From the NCBI GenBank assembly GCA_009760855.2, contig WPIO01000047.1, positions 361,001-425,000 of the forward strand: a stretch of 64,000 bases of DNA, given 5' to 3'. Shown piece by piece: positions 22,628-34,901 of this stretch; within the stretch, counting starts at the first letter, position 1; the number at the start of each line of letters is the position of its first letter. The position numbers and the translations under genes were made by a program. The notes beneath the pieces were generated by a model. That model worked only from the letters and a program-made list of their open reading frames with translations. It searched no databases and was not told the DNA's origin. This DNA comes from Cristatella mucedo (taxonomy: Eukaryota > Bryozoa > Phylactolaemata > Cristatellidae).

Positions 22628-22722
22628 AACTCCACACCCACAAAGAATGTGGATGTTCCTTCCGCTGGAGAGTTTGTATAGCGTATTTAATGCCTAAGCG
22701 ACTTTCGGTAAGCGTAATTTTC
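22628..22722 (-). mobile_element. LINE-B 3' end fragment
   Basis: CCACAAAGAATGTGGATGTT and GGAGAGTTTGTATAGCG match the 3' terminus of LINE-B. Confidence 0.6.
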
Positions 22723-23879
22723 TCACACGGGTTAGTTGCCACAAAGCCGGAAGTAGAATGAATCTCAAAAGTTCTAGAAATCTTTCGTATGGCGCAATCG
22801 AAAGATTTCAGAGTAGGTAATGAAAAGGAGTTTTTTCAAACGCGTAACTTCGGACAGATTGGTCATCAATATACGAGCTAGAAAACGGGCGTCTGGCGTG
22901 AGCCCCACAACGAATGCAAAAATCCGGAGATCAACGTTGCACAGTCATGACTGTCAAAATGGTTAGTTTTTGTAACCTTTGTACTTTCTCAGATCCATTA
23001 CTTGCATCGGCATCTGCTTATATTACACATGCCTTCAACCGTGTTCTTCTAGCAGCAAGAAATAACCTTAGCTTGAATGGATTGGTATTTATATAGCTGG
23101 ACAATTAGTCAGACATGGCTGCACGGCTCTAAATCAAAGAAATTCTTTCAACTAGTGATTGAAATAAAAACGGCCTAACAGTAGCTATGAACAATAAAGC
23201 TTACCTCTGCCGCGCGCCCCGGGTGGGCATGCATGCGCTGGCATAACGGGCGCTTCAGGACAAGCACTGTGTAGTCCAAACACTTTCTTGCATAACGGTG
23301 AGTTGCCTCTATGATAACTTGTACTGTGCCATTCATTCTCCACAAATACATCGACTTCACGAAGCGTTCAGTAAAAATATATATTGTAGTAATATAAATG
23401 TACAACAGAATAATATACTATTCTTGTCACGTAGCCAGCTTGTATACCTTTGCACAGACTGAAGGGAAAACATTTCCAGTATTGGTAGGAGTTCGCGTAA
23501 TCCTAAAAACAGATAGCAAGTTGAGATATATTCAGCTTATCTAGAAATCGCGTACGGACAAACACAAGCATTCGTAAGCACAATCAAATGAGACTAAGAA
23601 TAGTTCGAACATCGGTGCATGCGAACAGAGAGGCCGATTACAAAGCGATTTCAATGTAGGGCTAGGAATAAGAACGGCACACAACTGGAAGCCGATGAGC
23701 AGACGGCTCGTGAGCACATTGGAGGAGCAAGGAGGTCGTGAAGGTTGACTAGAACTAGCAGGTGAAGCAACTTCAAGAGTGATAAAGGATCTTGAAAATG
23801 ATTCGATGCTTGATAAGCAGCCGGCGAAGCTCAGATAGATGTGCTGGGCTGTGCTATGATGTGGTCTGGTGCGTCAGCA

Positions 23880-24180
23880 ATGCCACTGACGGCAAATCAC
23901 ACGAGCTGCTGAGTTTTGCACCAGTTGGGAGTCAATTAAGAGTACACGCCGGAGTCCTGAATAAAGAGAATAGCAGTAATCTAGTCGCAGTGCTGCAAGT
24001 ACGTGAGCTACTTAAGCAGTAGTACTTCCCCCTAAACACTAAAACAGGCAGTTATTTTGGCAATGTTTGTCAGCTATATGTATGCCAACTTGATAATGAA
24101 GCTATGCTCTCATCCAACGTTAAAAGTCGCTCTGGAATAGCACTCCCAGATTATGGGCAGACGTTCTCAACTCACTAAAT
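23880..24180 (-). mobile_element. distant LINE-A-like fragment
   Basis: GAGTTTTGCACCAGTTGGGA and TTTTGGCAATGTTTGTCAGC line up with the LVQNSAARL and KIRACLD regions on the minus strand. Overall similarity is low, so this may be a related subfamily. Confidence 0.45.
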
Positions 24181-24184
24181 AGAT

Positions 24185-26800
24185 GTCAGCATGAAATAAG
24201 GTACTCGTACTTCATGACCCGGATCGCGTTTTCTAATTGTGCAGTGGGCAACTTCATTACTCACTACAAATGGAACGATAGCTGCTAAGGTTCTCCCGCT
24301 CGTAAACAGTTATAAATCAGCCTTTTAGATCAGCCGTTCACTTTCTATTTACTTTGTATTTCGGTACAGGCAAGCAAGGGCTATAATAAGGAGCAAGTGC
24401 TCACAAAGTCTACACATGCTACACATCTGGCTGAAAATAGCTCAAAGAAAATAGGGCTAGCGATCCCTTCTCAAAGGAGCCTAATTAGCTGGTTACCGCT
24501 ATCGGCTGCCTCGGTGCTTAGAAACATGTCTGCTTTAGGCCGAAATAAGAATGAACACTAAATTTCCTCGAGATATCTGTCCCATTAAAATCTGCATCAG
24601 GGGCTCTTGCGAATCAAACGGGGCTCGGGCACCCTAAGGTAGCATAAAAGTACTCGAGGAACGAAATTATCAAGCAATCCTCAGCCGAGTTGCTTTTCAG
24701 CTTGTCCTTTGACTGCATCGTCACAATGTTGCACCACATCAACATCTATAGTTTTAATAACCGGCAACCTAACAAAACGCAGCAAGCTCAGCTTGAACAT
24801 TCACCCTAATACAAGTAAGGTCCTAAATACAGATGACGGGACGCAAAAAAGTTCCCCATTTTCAATGCCGGTTAGAGTGAACTTCGGAGCAGCGAATTAA
24901 TGAGCCCACCACGACGAGTGCCTTCAGAGGTTCGTCGGCAGAGGAGTGATAATATGAGGCTGTTGTAGAGCAGTCAGTACCAGAACTCTTAATCGCACCA
25001 TGACATTATGGATCAGCATATGTGCTTGGACATCGTAAGATGACGTCGATAGTTTGATTGCAACGACCCTGACAGGCGAGAATGTACAGGCCTGCCTGAT
25101 CAAAATCCTAAGCACCTATTATCGTTGAGAATCTTTAGACGATTCTGTCAAAATCTTTGGGGTGCTTGGGAGGAATGCGTTCAATCTTCCACTAGTCGTA
25201 GCACCTCGTGTGTCTTATTTGAGGTTCTATGGCAACGTTGGCAAGAAATCCCTCAGAAATGTACACGAGAATAGTGGCGTCTTGTATGCAGGAAGAGAGT
25301 AAAAATTATCATAAAGCCACTTTCCATAAGCTTAAATACTGTATTCATAAAATAATAAATCCTATCATAGTTACATGGATCATCTAGGATACGGTATCCC
25401 TCTCTAAGTAGACCGAATTTCAGCTTGGTGATCTTAGTGCTCAATAGCATATGCTGCCGAAAATTAAGAAAACCGCTTAGCGTGTGATTATCTATCACTG
25501 TTGCCCTAAGCTCATGCGAAGAAATGCATCCTGAAAGTAAAGCCGAAAGCCACAATGGAAGCCACTCAGTGTTGCACTGCCCAAAATCAACTGAAACGTT
25601 TTATATGACAAAATCTGAAGCTCGAAGAGAGAGAGAGAGAGAAAGAGATGGGAAGAAGCCCATAAACGCCATGCTGTCAACGCTCACTAAACTCCTCGCT
25701 TATGGCAAAGTCAACAAAGCAAACTGACTAAAGCAAAGGAGCACTTTACGACTCGAATTGTGAATTCTGGTCCTTTAAGAATGCGGCCTGACTCGCCAGC
25801 TAGGAACAGCCGATATAGTGATGAGAGGGAACACCGAGGCCTGAATTTTAAAGGCAACTGAAACGTGACGTCACTTTCATGCAACTATTCTAGTTCTCAG
25901 TACCAGGTAGTTGTTGCTGTAGTAACGGTCCCTAAATTATTGGAAGCAGATGCTCAATTAGACCCACGGGCCAAGAACATTTTCCGGCATGTATCTGTGA
26001 ACTGGCTCAGTGGCAGTGTCAAGCACAACAACAGCGTGACTGATAAGCACGACCTTACATGAGTGCTCGTGGGGCATGTGTACAGGCGCACTGGTACGAA
26101 CAAATAAATCTTGAAGGTTGAAGCACAATGAGCACTGCAGCTCATTGTGCTTCAAGCTGGATTAGCAGAAAAGCAGCGCCTCGCGTACAGCGCTTAGACT
26201 GGCGTAGGCTAGTCTGGCGTAGTCGGAAAGAGGTTGCTAATTGAAGCCAACTGACGTCGTTCAGAAAGTCAGACTACGTTCTAGGTCATAGCATTTGCTG
26301 AATTGTAAAGCTGGTTGGCAACTGCTTCATAGCCAACTAGAAATTTAGAAACCCTGCTCACTGAGCTCGGCTAAGGAAGTTTGGTCTTAGGTTAGAATAG
26401 AAACCAAGTAAATTATGGGTCGATGGCTAGGTGCTAATACTGCAGTTGTATCAGTTATAGATCAAAGAAGCTGACCATACTCACCATTGAAGCAGCTATG
26501 GCTGCCAGCCGAATGTGGGTACGAAGTAAAAAAATCGAGTTTATGTTACAGTTATTTATAAGTTACATCATCCGCATCTATACGATGGCTGTCAAACACT
26601 TTCAAGACTTATCACACCTAGGCAGATGCTGCAGTTGATTTTATGTAAATCCGCTACCCAGCTAAAATCGCGTCGCAAAAATGCAATCAAATCGACAAGG
26701 GAGAGAGTAAGGGAGAGTAGAATTTCCAGAGCTAGCAGTTCCAAGCAGGCAGCACTTCTGGATGCAATACGATACCTGCCTTTCTAACAGCTAGCCTAAC
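24185..26800. other. unassigned DNA 3' of the receptor exons
   Basis: Holds the palindrome at 26118-26155 and a short GA patch at 25630. If the receptor has an intracellular domain it should lie here on the minus strand, but no kinase or death-domain motif was seen. Confidence 0.45.
26118..26155. repeat. perfect inverted repeat with 16-bp arms
   Basis: TTGAAGCACAATGAGC at 26118-26133 is the exact reverse complement of 26140-26155, with a six-base loop ACTGCA. Confidence 0.95.
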
Positions 26801-26811
26801 CCGAGTTTCAC

Positions 26812-26888
26812 CATGCTGGAAACCACACAGCAGCCGAGCACAATTAATGAACTGCCGCCCACGATGACAACGCTGTTGCTGTCTTCAC
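26812..26888 (-). CDS. receptor gene, transmembrane exon (predicted)
   Basis: The acceptor GGTGATTCCAG ends at 26889 and is phase 1, joining to the stalk as HRG|EDSNS. The exon encodes VVIVGGSSLIVLGCCVV, an 17-residue hydrophobic run suited to a single-pass helix, and a donor GTGAAA follows the ATG codon at 26812 (phase 0). If this donor is not used, a TAG stops the frame eight codons later. I searched the minus strand below 26800 for kinase motifs such as HRDLAARN and DFG by eye and saw none; a truncated gene or a long intron are both possible. Confidence 0.55.
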
Positions 26889-27004
26889 CTGGAATCACCA
26901 AAATAGCAGAAACTGAAGAAGCTGCACCTGCGCAAGACAGGTATATTGCAGAGTTGCCCCATCCCTTCGGTGAAGCCATGCTGCCCCCTGACATCTGCAC
27001 AAAC

Positions 27005-27115
27005 CTCTGTGGCCTGGGTGACCCAGCTCGGTCGGACGTATCTCAGCCGATATTGGGTAGGTAGAATTCGGTTCAATTGGCATGCCAGTTGATCGTGTTG
27101 CATCTGTGTGTGCCC
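27005..27115 (-). CDS. receptor gene, Ser/Thr/Pro-rich stalk exon (predicted)
   Basis: The acceptor GGTCACAG ends at 27116 and the donor GTTTGT, a weak one, follows 27005. Both ends are phase 1, matching the exons on each side. The 37-residue product is rich in Thr, Ser and Pro, has a possible N-glycosylation site (PNSTYP) and no cysteines, as expected for a juxtamembrane stalk. The call rests on phase agreement and composition rather than homology. Confidence 0.5.
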
Positions 27116-27266
27116 CTGTGACCGTAGGATGTTCGGCCGCTCGCGTCGTCGTCAGCAACTTACTGTAAGTGGCAGACCACTCTAAAAAAAGAACTTGCAT
27201 ATGACTCACTATCCATCGACTTAGCAGCGACGGACCAGTGAAAGCCTGACGTCGACACGTGCTCAC

Positions 27267-27503
27267 CTGTGGCAGAGCAGTTGGACAGCACGTGAGATCT
27301 GCTGCTCGTGCATATACCCCCGTTCACATCGTCGTCATTGGCACATGCGATCCCAGCATTCCTCCATGGTTTACAGTCACAAAGCTTCACCTCATACGAC
27401 GACATGACGTGTGAACAGAGGGCACAGTTGCGCATGCCGGCTGACTTGAAATAGCCAGCTGCGCACGGAGTGCAAGTGCTGCTAGTCTGAATGCATTCAT
27501 ATC
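27267..27503 (-). CDS. receptor gene, Eph-receptor-like cysteine-rich exon
   Basis: This 237-nt exon has acceptor TTTCTCCAG (AG at 27505-27504) and donor GTGAGC after 27267; both ends are phase 1, typical of exons for extracellular modules. It encodes CTPCAAGYFKSAG...CALC...CDCKPW, the CxxC..GxFK...G...CxxC...CxC pattern of the ephrin-receptor-like (GCC2/GCC3-type) module that lies between the ligand-binding and fibronectin domains of Eph kinases and also occurs in other metazoan receptors. The second half (ANDDDVNGGIC...SNC) is Cys- and Ser-rich and not recognised. Which receptor family it belongs to cannot be decided without the intracellular part. Confidence 0.83.
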
Positions 27504-27840
27504 CTGGAGAAATGCAAGTAGGAAAACTGATGTAGCCAATGAAAATGCGGCCACAGGCAGACCAATCCATGCATCACCAGCATTATGGTACGGAGGCAGG
27601 CGAAGAACTGCCGATCATCTGCTGTACTACAAGTGGACCGAGTCAACAATTCAACTAGACTTTTGAATTAGTCAAGATATAACCATGTGAAGCAAGAACG
27701 GTTGCCCCTAGCTACAGAGACCCGGTTAACCATTGCAACACTGGTGCTTTCCCTGACTGACCTCCGGTAATGCTATGAAAATTCATGCAGACAGTTATGT
27801 TAAGTCAGTAATTAACTTAGCGTGCTAGCAGTGCACTCAC

Positions 27841-27884
27841 CTGGCCTACACGGATCTGCTTCTGATATTGCTTGTAAAACACCC
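27841..27884 (-). CDS. receptor gene, 44-nt exon entering the Eph-like cysteine module
   Basis: On the minus strand a strong acceptor (TTGTCTTTTTTGCAG) ends at 27885 and the donor GTGAGT follows 27841. The 44-nt exon reads LQAISEADPCRPG and leaves phase 1. The next exon down, 27503-27267, enters in phase 1 and continues GYEC, giving a CxPGYxC start typical of Eph-receptor-like modules. Upstream exons carrying the signal peptide and N-terminus were not found. Confidence 0.72.
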
Positions 27885-28004
27885 CTGCAAAAAAGACAAA
27901 CAAAATGACAATGTACAGCAGCTGCACCCACAGTGCTAGTAGTACTCAGTACCATATAAAAGTTGGATATTATATGGCCACTAAGCCAGCAGCAATCGAT
28001 AACC

Positions 28005-28108
28005 ATGGTGCAAGCTGACAGTGAAAAAAGGCAAATAGGTCAAGGATCAACATAACTATGGTGCAAGCTGACAACAAAAACAAGGCAAGTAGGTCTCCGA
28101 TTAACATA
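28005..28108. repeat. 53-bp imperfect tandem duplication
   Basis: ATGGTGCAAGCTGACA starts at 28005 and again at 28058, and each copy continues with AAAA-rich, GGCAA(A/G)TAGGTC and AACATA segments. It lies upstream of the receptor exons. Confidence 0.85.
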
Positions 28109-28109
28109 G

Positions 28110-28630
28110 TTTTAAGCCTGGCAATAAAAGAATTTGCAGGAGCCTTAAAAAAGCTACAGATATCAAATCCGTGACACAACAGCCCACCCGAAACACTCGA
28201 AGCTGACAGTTGATCAAGGGCCTAATCTAGCATTCCGCTCAAGCAGGTGCTCGACCGTGCCCCTAGTCCCAGCCATTCTTACGGTCGTCCTAGCTGCCGT
28301 CCAGTCTCCCGTTGGGACGTCTGCGTAGCATACTAGGGATGCCTAGCTAAAGCCAACCTCCTTGCAATAAGGCAGGGGTTAGCTGGAGACGGCCCGGGGT
28401 AGCCGAATCTCATCTGTCATCGCGATTGGCGATGGTGAGCGGAGTTATCTCAGCAGTCTCATTTTCAGGTCCAGCAAAAGGAGGGCAGTCGGCACACTGC
28501 CCTCGACAGGCGCGATACGTGTATATGGACAACAGCTGCAAATCGGCCTGTGGATGAGCTCAGTGTCAGTCGTGGAACGCGACTGCGACCGGAGCCCTGC
28601 CGAATGAGCTACAGGTTTCTGGTTGATCCT
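28110..28630. other. unassigned DNA 5' of the receptor exons
   Basis: No further cysteine-rich exon recognised on the minus strand. Confidence 0.4.
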
Positions 28631-28631
28631 T

Positions 28632-28802
28632 GTGTAAACTAATATAAATATAATTCATTCGTATTGCACCCTACGAGAACTCGATCTCTATTCAGGCGAT
28701 TCGCATATGCCATGGTTCTCGAGCCCGCGACCTCACCAACCTTGGTCGGAGTTTATACCGTAACCACCGGGCCACACCCGCTCTGCATGCCATCATCACC
28801 CA
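28632..28802 (-). mobile_element. SINE-B, tRNA-derived with LINE-A-like tail
   Basis: Minus strand: TGTGGCCCGGTGGTTACGGT (A box), GTCGCGGGCTCGAGAACC (B-box region), GCATATGCGAATCGCCTGAA and TAGAGATCGAGTTCTCGTAG, then an AT-rich end. Confidence 0.8.
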
Positions 28803-28804
28803 GT

Positions 28805-30610
28805 AGACGGTAGGCCCAGCTCGGACTGGGATATGGGTGAGCCTGTCGTCGCGGCTAGCCCGTGCGGGCAGCATTGTATCTACTAGTAGCTGCCGAGCAA
28901 GCGTAGCCATCGCCACCCTGTAGCCGACAGCTCTGTGTCGGGTCTTGAGCTACTCTCTTTCAGGTCAGGTCTCACTAGGCTGTCCCAACCGCCGACAAAA
29001 CTTTTTTATCTCCTTGTCAGGTCACACGAGGACATGAGACCGCAATAACGATTAGAGCGGCTTGGTTACCCCTCCCCGACTCGCGAAAGTAATTGCGTTA
29101 CCTGCAAAACTGGCACAATACAATGGGTAAAAATAATGTTACCACAAACACCGAAATGAGGCTCGTGGCTACTCCCAGTCGCATCATAAACTCACAATAG
29201 CGTACCTCTAGCGTCTTCGGGTATATATACACACAGGCTACAGCCCTTCTAGAAGGTTCTCGAAAATCTACTTCCTCGTCATCGCTCGGAATGGGTATCG
29301 GCTAACACCTAGGTTCCGCTGGGGGTTGACCGAAGGTGGCCTCGACCATACAATTGACCCTCAAGATTGACTTGCGACGACTCCCGATTCGGTACCCAGA
29401 AAGCACACAGTTGGTTAAATTATTAAGCCTTTCATTAACATCATGGAAACGTATGACGCCTCGCTGGTTGGGCCCATTGGTTAAGGTGCTCGCCTCGAAC
29501 CCCGGTCAGAACGACTGTATTTGATAGCTGAGGTCGTAGGGTCGCGCCCGTGGCGTATGTGAAACGCCTGAATCAAGATTCAGTTCTGATAGGGAGCTAT
29601 ACAAAGGAATTTTATTAACTTGTGCACGCCATACTGCTGGTCATAGTGTGACGGGTATGCACTACCATCGGTCTTTAAGTGATTCTAGAATGGCACCATC
29701 CTATTGACATTTAACCTGCAGCAATTACATTGGCCAGTGAGAGAGATGGTAATCATCGTCCGCGGGAGACTCTGCCAGATTTGTTAATATGTTTATCCTT
29801 CCTGTTTTTAGCGTATTGCCTGCCCGATGCTCTTCACTCGACATCCGGTCCAACCGACTGATCCTGCCACCCCGTGGTAGCTTTCCGTCTTCCCATAAGG
29901 AACGCAGGGCGCGGGGGGGGGGGGGGGGTGCCCAACGGATGGCCAGGTATGTCCAATCCGTATGGGATCTATCTCCCTCAGCACATTTATTGATAATACT
30001 CGAGGACCAATGAAGCTCTCTTTACGCAAATTGTAGCAAACAACGAGGGTAATATAGGCTAGCTTTCAATGTAACCATAGCTGTCATGTTGACATGCTGA
30101 TGACCTGTAAGAGCAAAGGTCAGGTTTTTCACAGGTCTTGAGCCAAACTTGGCTATCTTGGTAAGTCCGGAGATTCAAAAGCGTGCACTGTCATAATATA
30201 CCATATCCGTCACGAGATGCAGAACATCTGGCTAAGGATAATAAAGTTCTACCAAAAGAAAACAAGAAAGTTATTCAGCATGTCAAGCTTAGAATGCGTC
30301 CTCAATATCAAGTTTAAGGACATAAGAAGACATGTGCAGCTACGGCAGATGATAGCAGCTAACTACTGCCAGACAAGTAAGCCCAGTTAATATTGAAAAT
30401 TTCACGTCCAGGATCAATTTTGGCCAAGTTGTAGAGTTTACGAGATAGCGAATAACAAAAGTGGGGAAAACACTCGGAGAGGACAACGAATAATGTAAAA
30501 GCAGGAAAACAACAATAAGAACACACGTGATACGGCAGATGATGCCTCAGAAGATATCGTGCAGATACATGTGCAGAAGAGCCGTAGCCGCGTCTATTAT
30601 CACAGCAATT
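28805..30610. other. unassigned DNA around a SINE-B copy
   Basis: Only the SINE-B at 29462-29622 and the G16 run at 29913 stand out. Confidence 0.5.
29462..29622 (+). mobile_element. SINE-B, tRNA-derived with LINE-A-like tail
   Basis: GGTTGGGCCCATTGGTTAAG (A box), GGGTCGCGCCCGTGGCGTAT (B-box region), TGAAACGCCTGAATCAAGAT and GGGAGCTATACAAAGGAATT. Confidence 0.8.
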
Positions 30611-30611
30611 G

Positions 30612-31943
30612 ATAATAATAAGAATGCACGTGATACGGCACCCTCAGAGAACTCAATCTCTTTCTAGGCGCTTTACATTTGCTGCAAAAGAAAGGCAATC
30701 GAACGGTTAGTGATAGCATGCTCGTTAAACAACACGATAAACGTGTTTAGGGGTGACATGCACAGGGTCAGCATGAAAATGCGGTTAGTCACAGCATGCA
30801 ACAGTATCAGCATGCGTAAGCACATAAAAGTTGAAACACATGAACAAACTAAATGCTGTGATAAATATGTGCAATGTAATTTTTTTTTAATGTTGACATG
30901 TCATGGGATGTCGTGACGCAAGTCGGAAGTGAGTTTTAGGCTTTGGGAGCATACAAACTAAAGGCACGGTCTCCAAAGGATTTGAGGTTTGTACGCAGAA
31001 TAGGTAAGCAGTTTGATTCCGAAAAGCAGGTGGTACGACGCTTAGCCTGGTGGAGGAGTAGATCTGAGAGATAGGCTGGAGTCAAAGAATGAGGCGACCT
31101 AAATATGAGCGATCAAACCTTGAAGTCGATGTGTTGCTTGAGTGGTTGCCAGTGCAGGTCGGCGAGAAGTGGTGTGATGTGGCAACTGAGAAGCTCACGA
31201 CAGACAAGCCTAGCTGCAGAGTTTTTCATAAGCTGTAATCGCCTGATTGCACAGGCCGGTAGACTAGCAAGCATTTAGTTACAGAAGTCAAGACGAGATG
31301 TCACAAATGCATGAACCAACTTCGATGTGATATCCGTCTCTAAACAAGCCCGAATTTTAGCAATGTTATGTGGCTGAAAGTAGGCAGACTTGATTGTGGA
31401 GCTTATGTGATCGTCTAAATAGAGGTCACTTTAGAAAATGCCACCTAGATTTCATGCAGATTCAGCAGGAGATATGCTAGCAGAGCCAATATTGAGCGGT
31501 AACCTTTCCAATTTGTGAAGCACACTTGGTTTGCCCCTACTAGTAAGTTGGTTCAATCATCATTCAATTAAGGAAAATGTACTGGCATCTATGGTCGTAT
31601 GTCATCAGTACATGTAGCAAGGGAGTTGAGAGAATTCGACGTGCTGGAGGGGTGGGAGGGTTAAAAGCAAGCGTACAACTGAGTGCCATCCGCATAAATG
31701 TGAAAGCCTAGACTGTGCTTGGCAATCACATTGGCAAGAGGAAGAGTATAACCGTGGCAAGAACCGGACCTAGCATAGAGCCCTGTGGTAACCAATATTT
31801 CAGAGGTTCCTCGGATGATCTTTGTCCATTCACATCCATACTCTGGAGTCTCCAGCTGAGATAGGACCTGTGCCATTAAAGGGCAGTGCCAGTAATGCTA
31901 AATTAAGATGAGAGGCACTCAAGACGGATTTGGTGATCAATAG
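30612..31943 (-). mobile_element. LINE-A, older copy, 3' part (host of the nested insertion)
   Basis: Reading on the minus strand this is the RT-to-3'-end portion, with the usual end sequence at 30640-30690 and an ATT-type tail at its left border. It carries stops and frameshifts and changes FYADD to IYADG. Its break at 31943 falls in the codons for the AFDTIDH motif and resumes at about 34902, so it was one element before 31944-34896 landed in it. Confidence 0.9.
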
Positions 31944-34896
31944 TCGATAAACTGTCCGACAATTAAAGACGCAACTCCATCTGGTTTCTCGTTCTTTCAC
32001 ACTCCTAGATCAATCAAAACTGGAGGTGGAGTTGCTATTGTCGTGCACTCGAAATTCAACTTCAAGCCATTTGCGGTACCCTCGAAGCAGTCTTTTGAAT
32101 CAATTGTCTTGGTCTCACCCGAAAACAAGCTACCGATAGTGGCAGCAGTCTATCGCCCACCAGGTACCAAATCCTCCTTTATCTCAGATTTCTCCGATCT
32201 CATTTCGATTCTGTGTGCAAGAAATCGATCCTTCCTCGTAATGGGTGATTTCAACGTTCACTTTGATAACTTATCTGACGCTTTCATCACCGAATTTCGT
32301 GCATTGACTGACTCATTGTCTCTTGTGGCTCATGTGCATGGCCCTACCCATATCAAGGGTCACACACTCGACCAGATTTTCTCATATTACTGCACTTTGT
32401 CATCACCAATTATTACCAAATCATGCTTATCTGACCACATGCAGATCTCATTCAATCTACAGTGTGTGCCCACATCCTCCTCTAAAATAACCTGTGAATC
32501 GCGAAACCTCAAGACCCTTGACATCGATGCTATCCGTGCGAGAATATCTGCTTCACCTCTGCTGCTCAATCCTCCCTCCGATCAGTCATCATTGGTAGAT
32601 AGCTTCAACACAACACTAGCTGACACGCTAGGCGAGTTTGCCCCTCTGACAAAGCGCACTGTGCGCCCCCGCCCAGACGGCCTATGGTTTATCGCAGACA
32701 TTAAACTAGCCAAGTCTACTAAACAAAAGCTTGAAAAAGCATACAAAAGATCCGGACTAACTGTCCATCGACAGGCATATGAAGACTACTGTAGGTCGTA
32801 CCAATCGATCCTAGCAAAGGTTAAGTCTAGTTTTTATAAAAACATTGTTGAATCACAGATGCACAATCCAAAAATGCTGATGTCGACAATAAACCATCTC
32901 CTCAACCGTTCCCAGATTAGCTCCTTACCTGATGATCCTAATGAAGATCTAGCCGATCGCTTCTCTCGATTCTTTGTGCAGAAGATAGACAAGATCAGGG
33001 AATCCATCCCTGCGATGACAACCTCCCCACTAGAATGCTGTTCCTCGGTTCCTGGCTGCACCTCAATGTCTGCATTTAAGCAGGTCACTAGTGATCTAAT
33101 CCTAAAGTTCGTATCTCAATCAAAGAAGACAACAAGTCCTCTGGACCCTATTCCTACTGTCCTGCTCCTACGTTGCATTGATCTGCTGCTGCCATGCGTA
33201 ACTAACATTATTAATATGTCATTAGCCTCAGGTCATGTCCCAGCACCTTTCAAAAAAGCTGTAGTCAGGCCACTTCTCAAGAAAGCTACACTTGACCAAG
33301 AGAACTTGAGCAACTACCGCCCAGTTTCCCTTCTACCATTCCTATCAAAGACACTCGAACGGGTCGTGGCGGACCAGCTGAACTCGTATATCGAAACCTC
33401 ACACCTTGCTAGTAAGTTCCAGTCTGGCTTTAGAGCTAATCACTCCACAGAGTCAGCATTGCTTAGGGTATACAACGACCTACTTAGGAATGCACACATG
33501 GGTAGAGTGTCTCTTCTTGTTTTGCTCGATCTTTCGGCAGCTTTTGATACCATCGATCACAAAGTTCTTCTAGAGCGCCTCTCATCTCGCCTGGGCATCA
33601 CTGGCACTGCTCTGCAGTGGTTCAGGTCCTATCTCAGTGGGAGACTCCAGAGTATTGACGTGAATGGACAAAGATCATCTGAAGTACCTCTGAAATATGG
33701 AGTACCTCAGGGCTCAGTGCTAGGTCCGGTTCTTTTCACGGTTTATACTCTGCCTCTTGCTGATGTGATTGCCAAGCACAATCTAGGCTTTCACTTCTAT
33801 GCGGATGACACTCAGTTGTACCTTTTCTTTGATCCCTCCCAGCCTTCGAGCACCTCAAATTCTCTAAACTCACTAGCTGCATGCATTGATGACATCAGCA
33901 CATGGATGGCAGCAAATTTTCTAAAACTAAACGATGACAAAACTAACTTACTAGTTATGGGCAAACCCAGTGTGATTCAGAGATTGGAAAGGCTGACTCT
34001 CAAAATTAGCTCCACCAGCATATCTCCAGTTGCATCAGCTCGAAATCTAGGTGTCATATTCCAAAGCGAATTCTCGTTAGACGACCATACCAGCTCCACA
34101 GTCAAATCCGCCTATTTTCAGCTTCATGACATTGCTAAAATTCGGGCTTGTTTAGATAAAGACACCACGTCTAAGTTGGTCCATGCATTCGTGACATCCC
34201 GTCTCGACTTCTGCAACTCACTGCTTACTGGCCTACCAGCATGTGCGATCGGGCGATTGCAGCTGGTGCAAAACTCTGCAGCTAGGCTTGTCTGGCGTGA
34301 GCATCGCAGTTGCCACATTACTCTACTTCTCGCCGACCTGCACTGGCTACCAGTCAAGCAACGGATTGACTTCAAGGTTTTGTCGCTCACTTTTAGGTCC
34401 CTTCATTCTATGGCTCCAACCTATCTGTCAGATATACTACCCCATCAGGCCAAGCATCGTACCACCCGCTTTTCGGAATCCAACAGTCTAGAAATACCTC
34501 ATACAAACCTTAAATCCTTTGGAGACCGTGCATTTAGTTCATATGCTCCCAAAGCCTGGAACTGCCTCCCGACCTGCGTCAGAACATCCCCTGACCTGAC
34601 CACATTTAAAAGGAACCTAAAAACACACCTATTTAGGACAGCATTTAGTGGGTCCCTTTGATTCGTCCTTGATGTGCTTATGCGTGCTGACACTGTGCAT
34701 GCTGCCACTAACCACATTTGCATGCTGACCCTGTGCATGTCACCCCTAACCATATTATTCATTTCGTTTGTTTTTCAGGCATGATTTTACTTACCATTCA
34801 ATTGCATTTCACTTTACAGCAAATATAAAGTGCCTAGAGAGAGATTAAGTTCTCTGAGGGCGCTTTATCAAGTGAATTCTTATTATTATTATTATT
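31944..34896 (+). mobile_element. LINE-A, youngest copy: 5'-truncated CR1/L2-like non-LTR retrotransposon with open ORF2
   Basis: The frame is open from the first base of the insertion (31944) to the stop at 34661, about 905 codons with no internal stop. It begins inside the AP-type endonuclease: LVMGDFNVHF and SDH (32430-32438) are present, but the N-terminal catalytic residues and any ORF1 are missing. Reverse transcriptase follows, with RPVSLLPFLSKTLER, LDLSAAFDTIDH, GVPQGSVLGP and FYADDTQLY (YADD at 33798-33809). The C-terminus has the WNCLP...[10 protein letters not shown] block usual for Jockey/CR1/L2 elements. The 3' UTR ends in ATT repeats instead of poly(A), as in the L2/CR1 group. 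It lies inside an older minus-strand copy, flanked by AATAG at 31939-31943 and 34897-34901. No natural start codon is present because of the truncation. Confidence 0.95.
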
Positions 34897-34901
34897 AATA
34901 G

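Larger units (their letters stand above)
21510..23875. other. unassigned DNA with small LINE pieces
   Basis: Apart from the LINE-A tail at 22058 and LINE-B end at 22628, nothing is recognised. Confidence 0.5.

Noticed and set aside
32043-34661. A protein gene starting with GTG at 32043
   Set aside because: The frame is open to 31944, where the retrotransposon insertion begins. It is a 5'-truncated LINE ORF2, not a host gene with an alternative start.
30612-34896. Head-to-head LINE-A pair as a twin-primed (5'-inverted) single insertion
   Set aside because: The minus-strand part has its own 3' end and resumes at 34902 beyond the AATAG duplication, which shows nested insertion.
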